NCBI GenBank assembly: GCA_029582265.1
Contig: CM055816.1
Location: 24,515,825-24,579,824, forward strand
Direction: 5' to 3'
Origin: Zoroaster sp. YZ-2022
Lineage: Eukaryota; Echinodermata; Asteroidea; Forcipulatida; Zoroasteridae
Length of the DNA: 64,000 nt
A model generated the notes under the pieces. That model was not told the DNA's origin, did not search any database, and saw only the letters and a program-made list of their open reading frames with translations. This document shows positions 34,736-43,221 of this stretch, one piece after another. Position numbers and translations under genes: made by a program. Positions within the stretch are counted from its first letter, which is position 1. The number at the start of each line of letters is the position of its first letter.

Positions 34736-36010
34736 TTAAAATATAACACTATGATATCGATTGTTTTCGATATTGAGTTGCGCATCCATAATAAAATAAG
34801 TATACATTTCTAGTACACCCGCATTTTCACCTTGTTTTTCTATTTGAAGAGTAATTCCCTCTGATAGATTCTTTAATCGCCTCCCGCTACCGTGTAATGT
34901 GTTATCATCGCTCGTTCTCAAATCTAAAAATAAACCGTATTTATCGAATAAATAATCAGCTTGTTTAACGTTAGATAAATTTAATGCTTTTACAATTTGT
35001 ATAGCGTGTTGACTTTTAGAATCACCAAAATATTTTGAAATTTCTTCCCATTGTTGATACCTTTTCTGGCCGTGCGCGTAAAGCTGATTAGGTACACCTT
35101 CGATCGTAATTGAAACTTTTTCAATTTTTGGATTATAGAATACATTTGATTCTTTTTCATTCGGTTCTTTGAATAGAAACAAGATGCCTTTCATACTTTT
35201 TGCGGGAGTATTTAAATTTATATTCCACATTGTGTCGCTTTTGTTTAAAAGTGTGACGCTCTGTAGCTTTACGCGATCATACAATATACTCAACCCGTTG
35301 CTGTATTGATTTTTAATTATTCGAGCGATTTCTGGCATATGCACAACTTGATATTCAAAAGATATTCCGCTTATAATATATTTTGCACTATCATCACTGC
35401 TTTTAATCACGCGCGAAAATTGATTAAACACGAGATTGTAAGTTAATCGATCTCCAATACCCGTTTGATAGTAGGAATGATCGGTTAACAATTCAAAATC
35501 TAATGGAATGTAATATCTATTTTTATAAGCATCAGCAATCGCCAAATCTTTTCCTTTATTTGCGGTAATATCCTTATCGCTAGCATTTATTCTTATTTTA
35601 GTTACGTTTGCATTTTCTATTCCTTGATATGCTAGATTTTCGCGCTGATCTTTAGTTAACCACTCATCTTTAAAACAATTGAATACATCCGCACGGTCTA
35701 AAGAAAATATTTAATTTCCCTCCATTTTAATTTCTATAATTTTTACGATCGCTCTACCAATATTTTGTACTAACGTTCTCGTATCATCATCCTCTCTAAC
35801 AAGATCAATATTGAAAGCCAATCGAACCGTCCCGGGAATTATAATATCATTTACTCCTAGATTAGGAAAGCGAATATTTAGTGTTTGTCCTTCTGTAATA
35901 GTACTTGGATTATTTGTTATACTGACTGACTGCCGTAACCCTTTCACTCCCATAGGCGTTTTTATACGTCGAAAAGGATCAAGCACATCTCCGTATATAT
36001 TACTCGCCAT
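34736..36010 (-). pseudogene. mcp: Double-jelly-roll major capsid protein, one in-frame TAA
   Basis: 424 codons from the ATG at 36,010 to 34,736 in one frame, interrupted only by a TAA at 35,711-35,713 (codon 100, after IKMEGN). The N-terminus has DPFRRIKTPMGV. The middle, after the TAA, includes FKDEWL and YYIPLDFELL. The C-terminus ends MDAQLNIENNRYHSV. These features and length fit Polinton major capsid proteins, which form trimeric capsomers of an icosahedral shell. Its start lies 31 bp from a rightward gene across an AT-rich bidirectional promoter. Confidence 0.9.
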
Positions 36011-36041
36011 ATTTTATAAATATATTTATATAATAATTTTT
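36011..36041. promoter_or_regulatory. Bidirectional late-type promoter
   Basis: The 31-bp spacer contains TTTATAAATATATTTATATA, nearly its own reverse complement, between the ATG codons of the major capsid gene (leftward) and the membrane protein (rightward). TTTATAAA-like boxes also precede the genes at 33,654, 33,931, 39,311 and 39,346. Confidence 0.55.
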
Positions 36042-36503
36042 ATGTTTTTTAAAAATAAAATGGTATCTATAGCGATGATGATTGGAGGAGCGGTCGTAAA
36101 CGCGTTAGCATTTACCGGTAGTAATTTTTTATTTAGTAATTTACGAGGTAATGACGCTGAACAAGAACGTAAACGACACGATTTAGCGTTAGAACAACTT
36201 TCAAGAGATGAATTTAGTAAAAAACGTTTAAAATATCTAGATTATTTAAACGAAAAAATACAAAAAGAATCAAGCGCCGTAAGAACGTTCAACAACATCG
36301 ACGATGCGATGAATGAATATTCACGAGTTACGAATGAAAAAATACATTTACCGCCTGATTTATACGCGGCGGCGCAACCTGTACTAGAAGATTTTTACGT
36401 TCCTAGCGAAGATCAAAAAACGCGAGAGATTGTATTTATTTTGATTGGTATGAGTATTCTAGGTTACGCGAGTTATAAATTATTGAAAAAAGATAAAAAG
36501 TAA
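36042..36503 (+). CDS. Polinton membrane protein with charged helix
   Basis: 153 residues from the ATG at 36,042; the longer frame to the left is an artefact that overlaps the capsid gene. Hydrophobic N-terminal helix (VSIAMMIGGAVVNALAFTGSNFLF), a long charged helix (ERKRHDLALEQLSRDEFSKKRLKYLDYLNEKI) and a C-terminal transmembrane helix (IVFILIGMSILGYASYKLL). This layout is familiar from uncharacterised proteins of animal Polintons, next to the capsid gene. A virion membrane-interaction role is plausible; not demonstrated. Confidence 0.75.
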   Translation: MFFKNKMVSIAMMIGGAVVNALAFTGSNFLFSNLRGNDAEQERKRHDLALEQLSRDEFSKKRLKYLDYLNEKIQKESSAVRTFNNIDDAMNEYSRVTNEKIHLPPDLYAAAQPVLEDFYVPSEDQKTREIVFILIGMSILGYASYKLLKKDKK

Positions 36504-36509
36504 TTGTAA

Positions 36510-37830
36510 ATGGAAGGAAACCCATTTACAGAGTTGGATCCAATGTATAACCAACCCAAAGAAGAAGATGAAAATATGGATGAATATTCATATCAACAAT
36601 ACGATGAAAGTATAAAAATACTAGAAAGAGAAAGATTAGAAAGCGAAAAAAGGGTAAATGAAGAAATATCAACAAGAAAAGAGCGACCAACTTTATCTTT
36701 AAGAGATACGCAACTTAGATTAACAGTCAATGCTTTTTATGAAAGTATAGGTCATAAAGACGCTATAAAAGAATATAATAGTTTTATAGAAAGATTAGAT
36801 AGTAAAAAAAAGAAGTATACTCTATTTTTAAAAAGGTGATAAAGAAATACAACTAACGAATTTAGGAAGAGGAAAAGAGGGTATCTTTTTAAAGGTAAGT
36901 GGAATAACCGGTTTAACTTTAAATGATTTAATAGCTTTTGGAGAAACTAAAAAAGCTATAGTAAATGTTATAGAAGAAGCAGAAAAACCAATAGAAAAAC
37001 CAACCGCTCAAACAGGTAGTGGTAGAAGGTTACCAGCTATACCGATACAACTGGTAGAAAAATCTAAAAAAGTGGAAGAAGCCGTCGAAATGACGGTGAT
37101 AGTGCATACGAGAGATCAAGAAATTCAAACAGAATTAAACTTTTCACTGCGGGAAATAGAGGGGCTCAATAAAGCCTTACAAACAACTAGAGGTAATCTT
37201 GAATTAAATTTAGCTGAATTAAGCAAACTCGATAAAGAAATATATATTCTTCAAAAATAAATTTTTGATGGTAGACGACGTGGATTAAAAGAATTAACTG
37301 AAGAAAATATTAAACAGCTGCGAGAAAAACAAGAAGAAAGACGAATGAGATTAGAAGCAGCGAGTGAGAATGAGTTCAAACTTCGTAGTCAAATTAATAG
37401 AATTAAAGAAACTTGTCAAATTGTTTTAGAAAGAGACGTTACGCTAAGAGATAAAATTCAAACTTTATTTAGAGAACAAGGTATAACGATCGTTAGTATA
37501 TTAACGGCGTTTGTTATGACTATTACCGCTATAGGCAAAGCAATCGCTAATGCTGTAAATTCAGCTATACCTAAACCAACACCACCCAAGCCCATTCCAC
37601 CAGAACCCACGCCTACACCAAAACCACCAGATAGTGGTGGCGTAAAAGAGTGGATACAAAAAACATTAAAAAATCTAGCTAATGTATTATCTAAACTAGG
37701 AGCAAAAGCTTTAGCCGCTTTACCGGCTATTATAGGTGTAGTTGTAAATTGGTTATTTAAAACAGCCTCTAGCGTTGTTACATGGGCAGCGGAACATTTA
37801 TGGATAGCAATAACTGGAGTCGGAGTTTAA
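36510..37830 (+). pseudogene. Long coiled-coil protein with hydrophobic C-terminus, broken
   Basis: It starts 6 bases after the previous stop, so probably cotranscribed. The N-terminus has LRDTQLRLTVNAFYESIG. The frame shifts in an A run near 36,830 and continues to 37,257. A single TAA at 37,258-37,260 stands in frame, and the frame goes on to 37,830. Central coiled coil (LREIEGLNKALQTTRGNLELNLAEL), then LFREQGITIVSILTAFVMTI, a Pro-rich hinge and a hydrophobic end (LAALPAIIGVVVNWLF...WAAEHLWIAI). Such proteins recur in invertebrate Polintons without assigned function. Confidence 0.75.
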
Positions 37831-37862
37831 ATTTTTACATATATACGCAGGCAGCGGCCTTT

Positions 37863-38935
37863 TTAAAATAACAATTCATAAATCGTATAAATGCCGATCA
37901 TAGTTAAAACCGCAAAACCAATAATTAAAGCATTTTTTTCTTCTTTATGACTAATATCACTTGTAGGGACATCTTTTAAAGAGTCTTCTTTTATTACACC
38001 TCCACTATCTAGAGTTGGTGTGTCTTCTTTTATTGTAGAGCTCAATACTGATTCATCTTGCACAACATCTACATGTTTAGCAAAGACTGCGTCGCTGAGT
38101 ATTGATTGTTCACCGTCGTGAGGCAAAGGTAAAATAGAAGGAGGAACAGGTGTTGAGTTTGTATCTAAATTTGAACCTAAAGATAAATCACTCGTTGCGA
38201 TTAATAAATTATTGTTGTATCCAGCGTACGTACCTATTCGTAAATTCATATCACTAGGCGTCATATATAAATTTTCTCCGATAGCAAAATTTAATTGCGA
38301 ACGAGCGTATTGTAAAACATCTTGATATCGTTGAATAGAAGATTGTAAATCAACTGGAGAATCAATTTCTGCATTTACTATATTTATAAATTCTCGCTGC
38401 GCGTCTAAACCGGTACCACCCGCTAAAAAAGAAGTTTTGATTGCGATTGAGCTCCTAAAATTGCATAAACGTACGTTCTTATAGAATCGTTAATTCGTTC
38501 CGTACCTATATCCGTAAAACCTCGAGCTAGCGTTAGCGATAATATAAATTTAGTCCACGCTGTTTTTACGCTATCAGATTGTAAAATGTAACCTACTCGA
38601 ATAGTATGTTCTTTACGATTATGCTCACCATCATCAAAAGCCATTCTTTTTTCACTCGCTTCAAAGTTTGAACCAAGATTGTTTAGAGGAATAGGACCAG
38701 TATTGCGATTTAAAATAGAATTGTCGTAGTTGTGCCCAGGTACTGGATCGTATCTTTTACCTACATTCCTCCAAAAATAAGCGGTACCTAATCCATCGCT
38801 GTATGCATCAACGCGTTGTTTCCAATTATTTGATGTTGATGTATGAAAGTCTTTACATGTTCTTTTATACGCGCTTACGTCTATATTATTATCAAACGCG
38901 CTAAAATAATTTTGAAAAGATGTAGGACAACTCAT
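37863..38935 (-). pseudogene. Unidentified virion-like protein with C-terminal anchor, frame broken
   Basis: About 358 codons from MSCPTSFQNYFSAF at 38,935. The frame is lost at an A run at 38,424-38,430 and resumes in another frame with AGGTGLDAQREF, ending at 37,863. The first half is globular and rich in Tyr/Asn; the second has an acidic Ser/Thr-rich linker and a C-terminal transmembrane helix (ALIIGFAVLTMIGIYTIY). Convergent with the coiled-coil gene. A surface or membrane-linked virion protein is a guess from layout. Confidence 0.6.
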
Positions 38936-38975
38936 TTCTTTGAGTAGTCGTCTTATTTGATAATAGACGTGAAAT

Positions 38976-39311
38976 CTAAAAAAAACTACGAATCATCATA
39001 TTTGAATGATTTAAATGTTGATAACCCACGCCGCATCCCGTTGAACTACAATACGTTGCAAAATTTATTTGATTTTGATAAAAAAATTACGGATTATGAT
39101 GCCAATCATTAACTACTTTTTGATTATGAACCGCTGGTAACTTGTAGTTGCTAAAAACATCATCAAAATGTGCAGTAAAAAACTCGTTCTTGTTAACGTA
39201 AATGTTTATACTCGTTAAATCGTTAGCGACAAAATTTTGAGGTGTAGTAAAATTTCCAGATTGCGGATATGCATATGTAAAATTACTCTTGAATGCTAAT
39301 GGAAATGTCAT
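38976..39311 (-). pseudogene. Small unidentified protein, possible in-frame TAA
   Basis: The first 74 codons from the ATG at 39,311 (MTFPLAFKSNFTYAYP) end at a TAA at 39,087-39,089. The same frame then stays open for 36 codons with cysteines (YCSSTGCGVGYQ) to a TAG at 38,976. It may be one gene with a nonsense change or simply a 74-residue protein. It is divergent from the gene at 39,346 across a 34-bp AT-rich spacer. Confidence 0.45.
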
Positions 39312-39345
39312 TTATTATTAAAAGTTTATAATTTATATATAATAA
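39312..39345. promoter_or_regulatory. Divergent late-type promoter
   Basis: A 34-bp spacer with TTTATAATTTATATATA separates two ATG codons on opposite strands, as at 36,011-36,041. Confidence 0.5.
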
Positions 39346-40029
39346 ATGACATTTTATACTGTTGAATTAGAAATTGAAAAAAATGGCGGACAAGCTAAAT
39401 TATGCGATGTTATCGATAATCGAAAAGGCAATCTCGCAATAGCATTACTTAGCGCAAACATTTGGGTAGGATATTACAACGTGCGTAAAAAAGAAAAAGT
39501 AACATATCGTACGGGGGGCGAGGAAGATGTTAGTAAGCCTGTAGAACCAGGACTTTACGATATTGAGGAAATTATTTATAAGATAATAAGACATAAGCCT
39601 TGGATTACGTTCACTATTAATAGAACAACGGGTGAGTACTTGATGATTTTGTCTCAAGAAAACAAATCCGTTAAATTTTCATCTGGGTTAGCTAATTTAC
39701 TCGAGCTTAATAATGAATTTTTAAATGTTGGAGAATATTCTAAAAAAATCGATGTACATCTTTTTAAAATTTTATATATTCATTGCAATCAAATTTCTAC
39801 AACCGATAATTATTTTAATGGTAGTCCTAGCACCCTTTTAAACGCTTTTCCAGTGCAAAACGCAGCATTTGGCGATAGTTTATATAAATAATATATAAAC
39901 ATCTCGTTCAAGAAATTGAAATCAGATACTTTTGATGCGTTAAATTTTCAAATTAAAGATTCAAAACGAAGAGATATAAATAATCACGGTTTTCCCGTTA
40001 TTTTAAATCTAGAAATTCGAGAAACATAA
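39346..40029 (+). pseudogene. Candidate minor capsid (penton) protein, one in-frame TAA
   Basis: The frame runs from MTFYTVELEIEKNGG to a TAA at 39,889-39,891 (181 codons) and then continues in the same frame for 45 codons to a TAA at 40,027-40,029. The sequence is beta-rich with no membrane segment. It has YIHCNQIS and a C-terminal FPVILNLEIRE, matching the pattern I associate with the single-jelly-roll minor capsid protein of animal Polintons. Moderate certainty; a structure prediction would settle it. Confidence 0.6.
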
Positions 40030-40078
40030 ATGTTTAAATCTTTTTCGTTTTTTTAATCTCTTTACTAATAGTAAAATA

Positions 40079-40602
40079 ATGAGTGCGGTTATAGCGAGTA
40101 TTTATGGACCTGGTTACGCAGTGAGCAAACGAAAAGTTTTTATAGTAGCGGTGATATTACTAGAGACAGTGAAATTACACGGGCGTCATCTAGCGAAATT
40201 TATGATCATCATGGGTATCTTAACAGAGATGAAATTTTACAAACTGTAGTTCTAATTGAAAAATTTAATGTTATAATTGGATGGCACGCTCATTTTAAAC
40301 AACCTTTTTTCATGTTTAATGAAGCGCCAACGTACTGCTCTATTTTTACGCAATTTATTAAAACTGATAGTTTTGTTACCCATTCAGCGACGCGTGATTA
40401 TGCAGCTAACGTTTATCATATTCCTTCTCCAGAACGAAAAGAGAAATTTCATTTTATCGATAATGAAACGCAACATCTAAAGTATGAAATGTGTTTTAAA
40501 ATACAAAATGTACAAAACGTTTTTGTAGAAGCAACCTTTTTTGGCGCGTTAAATTCTAAAATCTGTTTTAATATAAAAATTAAAACTTTACCGTTAAATT
40601 AA
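40079..40602 (+). pseudogene. Unidentified Polinton protein, paralogue 1, frame broken
   Basis: It starts MSAVIASIYGPGYA. The frame is lost in a T run at 40,138-40,142 and continues to KTLPLN at 40,602, about 174 codons in total. The C-terminal third (MCFKIQ...VEATFFGALNSKICFNIKI) matches the end of the next gene. Upstream is a box, TTTACTAATAGTAAAATA, shared with two following genes. Beta-rich and unassigned; it could be a receptor-binding or decoration protein by analogy with diversified duplicate virion genes, which is speculation. Confidence 0.6.
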
Positions 40603-40637
40603 ATTATATGTTTAATCTTTTACTAATAGTAAAAATA

Positions 40638-41126
40638 ATGAGTGTAGTTATGGCGAGTATTTATGGACCTGGTTACGCAGCGAGCAAACGAAAAGTTTTT
40701 TATAGTAGCGGTGATATTACTAGAGACAGTAATCAAACTGTTGAAAAAGTGGACATGTAAAAAATGTTGAAGGACGCGAAATATTATATGAATATGAAGA
40801 TTTATTTTATATTTATTGGGAAAACAACGAGCATATTGGAGTAAATTTAATTATTCCAACTACAGAATATTCTAATTTTTATAGAATAACTACTAATGGC
40901 CGTTCAAGATCAATAGTTGAAAAACAATTACAGGAACTTAACTATGACTCGGAATCAATACCTATTAGCTTTGATAATGAACCAAAGCTTTTACTAATGT
41001 GGATTATGCTTTAAAGTAGAACAAAATAACTCTAGAAGAAAATTATTTGCTCAATTTGTTTTTTTCGGCTCTTTAGATACTGGAATATGTTACAATATGA
41101 AAATTACTAGTTTTGCATTAAATTAA
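40638..41126 (+). pseudogene. Unidentified Polinton protein, paralogue 2, frame broken
   Basis: The first 30 codons are nearly identical at DNA level to the preceding gene (MSVVMASIYGPGYAASKRKVF). The middle is unrelated or strongly diverged (YEYEDLFYIYWENNEHIGVN), and the end is again similar (CFKVEQ...FAQFVFFGSLDTGICYNMKI). The frame changes near 40,745 and near 41,005. This is a tandem duplicate with conserved ends and a divergent centre. Confidence 0.6.
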
Positions 41127-41152
41127 AATCTTTTTCTATTGTAATAAAAACA

Positions 41153-41806
41153 ATGAGCGTACCTATAGAATCAACGAATGTAATTTATCCAAATTTGACT
41201 CCTATGATGAATGATGCTAAAACATTTCAAATACAAAAAATCGATAGTATTCAAAAAGAATTACGAAATGAAAGAAACGAACGCGATGCTGTCTATAAAA
41301 AATATAATAAGATTATTAAAGCTTGTAGTATTGTAGAAACTCTCGCTGAATTGGGTTGTATGGGAGCGGGGGCTATCGGAATCGCTAGTATCGCCAGCGT
41401 TGTATCATCACCCGTAGGATTAGTTTTAGAAAGTTTAGCTTTAGGGTTTGGTGTAGGAGCGGTTGCTCTTAGATATGTAAAATATCGACTAGAAAAAAAA
41501 GCTAAAAAACATAATGAAATTAGAGTTTTAGCAGAAAATAAACTTAATACTATTCGTGATCATGTTTCTAAAGCGATTGAAGATAGTGTTATAAGTCAAG
41601 AAGAATTTAATTTAATCACCAAAGAGCAACATAAGTACACCGCAATGAGAGAAGCTATACGCCAAACTGCTAAATCAAAACCATCTAAAAATTTAGATGA
41701 ATTTAAAAGCGATGAAAATAGTGAAAATAAAAATCTAAAAGAAAATTCAGAGCAAAAAAAAAAAGATGTCATACATCTTGTAGAAAAAATTATGAGTTTA
41801 AAGTAA
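41153..41806 (+). CDS. Polinton protein with hydrophobic hairpin and coiled coils
   Basis: 217 residues, intact. An N-terminal coiled coil (IDSIQKELRNERNERDAVYKKY) is followed by a Gly/Ala-rich double hydrophobic segment (about residues 60-105: LGCMGAGAIGIASIASVVSS and GLVLESLALGFGVGAVAL), then the conserved KKAKKHNEIRVLAENKLNTI and a charged tail. This architecture is common in uncharacterised proteins near animal Polintons. A membrane-perturbing or scaffolding role fits the layout but is unproven. It shares the ACTATT/GTAATAAAA upstream box and the ATGAG start with the two genes before it. Confidence 0.8.
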   Translation: MSVPIESTNVIYPNLTPMMNDAKTFQIQKIDSIQKELRNERNERDAVYKKYNKIIKACSIVETLAELGCMGAGAIGIASIASVVSSPVGLVLESLALGFGVGAVALRYVKYRLEKKAKKHNEIRVLAENKLNTIRDHVSKAIEDSVISQEEFNLITKEQHKYTAMREAIRQTAKSKPSKNLDEFKSDENSENKNLKENSEQKKKDVIHLVEKIMSLK

Positions 41807-41888
41807 ATTTTACCGTAAATAAAAATTATTATGATAATGTAAAACGAGTAAAAACAACAGATAGACCTCCTCCCTATAATTTTAATTA

Positions 41889-42792
41889 TTAATCTTCATC
41901 TTCATCATTGTTTTTTTCTTTAATGTAAGCAGAAAGTCTCCCTAAATTTCCTACTGATACAACAATCTTTAACAGCCCATTTTTGGTGTGAGGAGCGTAA
42001 AATTGTATTTGCTTGTCTAAAGATGAAATTTTTAATAAAATGCTAAATAAAGCTGTAGCAAAAGTAGCTGAATAAGTTGGTTGTTGTTGTTTTTTATCAA
42101 AATCCCCCAATTCTAAAGCTACGCTGTAAAGACTTGAGTTATCGCTATAAAAACTAATGCAATCTAAATCGTACATGTCAATATTAATTTTTGTATTAAC
42201 CTGCAACATTTTTTTTAGTTTTAAAAAATCGCTACTTTCTACAACACGAGGATATCTATAAACATCATCGTCTGGTAAGCCAATTGTTTTCGTACTAACC
42301 ACTGTATTAATACTCACACTGTTAATTTCTCGTTTGTTTTTCACCGCATGATCCAACGATGCAAGTTTCAATATAAATTCGTTCGTTTTTAACGTAAATT
42401 ATCAAATATATTTTACGTTTTATAGTACGAGTCATTTTTTGTAAATGGTTTAAATTAACCGTACATTCAATTGGATTTTCACATTTAAATTCAATTTTTT
42501 TTTCTCGGTTTAATACTATATCAACGAGTATTCTTTCTGATTTATCTACCTCCCTACAATAAAAACCATTAGAATTAACTTTAAAAGTAACCTTTGACTG
42601 AATAGCCACTAAAGTGTCTATTAAAATTTTAAACGTATAACCCATTTTAATTTTCAAATAAAAATCATATTCAGTAGCTTTCTTCGGCGGCTGAGGTGCG
42701 CTAACTACATCATCATATTTTTTTAAATTTAGTTTATTAAATAACAACGATTCTTTCGCTGGTGTTAGTATTTCATATTTTTTGTTTTCCAT
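41889..42792 (-). pseudogene. PCNA-like DNA sliding clamp, one frameshift
   Basis: The chosen start is MENKKYEIL at 42,792, just inside the TIR; the longer frame to 42,867 lies in the repeat. N-terminal half: FKILIDTLVAIQSKVTF, FYCREVDKSERILVDIVL and CTVNLNHLQKM match the first domain of eukaryotic and viral clamps. Between 42,322 and 42,371 the frame changes. The C-terminal half has SSDFLKLKKML and ends LLKIVVSVGNLGRLSAYIKEK with an acidic tail, like PCNA domain 2. About 300 codons in total. Clamps raise polymerase processivity; one in a protein-primed element is notable. It faces inward from the right TIR and shares the early-type box with the left-end gene. Confidence 0.82.
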
Positions 42793-42795
42793 TCT

Positions 42796-43221
42796 ATCTC
42801 TACAATTACTCAACAAAATATTAAATCGATTTCTCATTTTTTTATTTTTTACTTTTTTACTTTTCATACCTCTCTACCTACCCACAACAATCTTTAAAAT
42901 ATTTTAATGACGTCATCCACATAAAAGGGAATTCCCCTTAAAAATCATTTTAAGTAGGTGGGCCAGGACGCCCTTTTTTAAGATTTCATACCTCCCCGCC
43001 CCTTTTTTAAATTTAAAACCAAGTAACGCCCCTTTTTAAAATTTAAAACCAAGTAACGCCCCTTTTTAGGTAGGTGGGCCAGGACGCCCTTTTTTAAGAT
43101 TTCATACCTCCCCCGCCCCTTTTTTAAATTTAAAACCAAGTAACGCCCCTTTTTTAAATTTAAAACCAAGTAACGCCCCTTTTTAGGTAGGTGGGCCAGG
43201 ACGCCCATCTGACATACTACT
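42796..43221. repeat. Right terminal inverted repeat of the Polinton
   Basis: 426 bp, the reverse complement of 26,775-27,166 with one extra short sub-repeat (TTAAAACCAAGTAACGCCCC). The outermost bases are CATCTGACATACTACT. Confidence 0.95.

Larger units (their letters stand above)
26775..43221. mobile_element. Polinton/Maverick (adintovirus-like) element
   Basis: 16,447 bp bounded by inverted repeats that start AGTAGTATGTCAGATG at both ends, with CATAG at 26,770-26,774 and 43,222-43,226; the empty site at 1,401-1,405 has one CATAG. Contents match the Polinton set: protein-primed DNA polymerase B, retroviral-type integrase, packaging ATPase, double-jelly-roll major capsid protein, a candidate minor capsid protein and several accessory proteins, plus a sliding clamp. 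Polintons are virus-like transposons that can probably form particles. This copy has many single-base breaks, several in A or T runs, so it is either recently decayed or partly mis-assembled. The usual duplication is 6 bp; 5 bp is seen here. Confidence 0.97.

Noticed and set aside
35811..36041. N-terminal extension of the gene at 36,042
   Set aside because: It would overlap the major capsid gene on the other strand; the ATG at 36,042 follows a promoter-like spacer.
42793..42867. Upstream ATG for the clamp gene
   Set aside because: It lies in the TIR; the unique sequence and clamp similarity begin at 42,792.
42978..43208. 76-codon frame in the right TIR
   Set aside because: Translation of TIR sub-repeats; it is not conserved in the shorter left arm.
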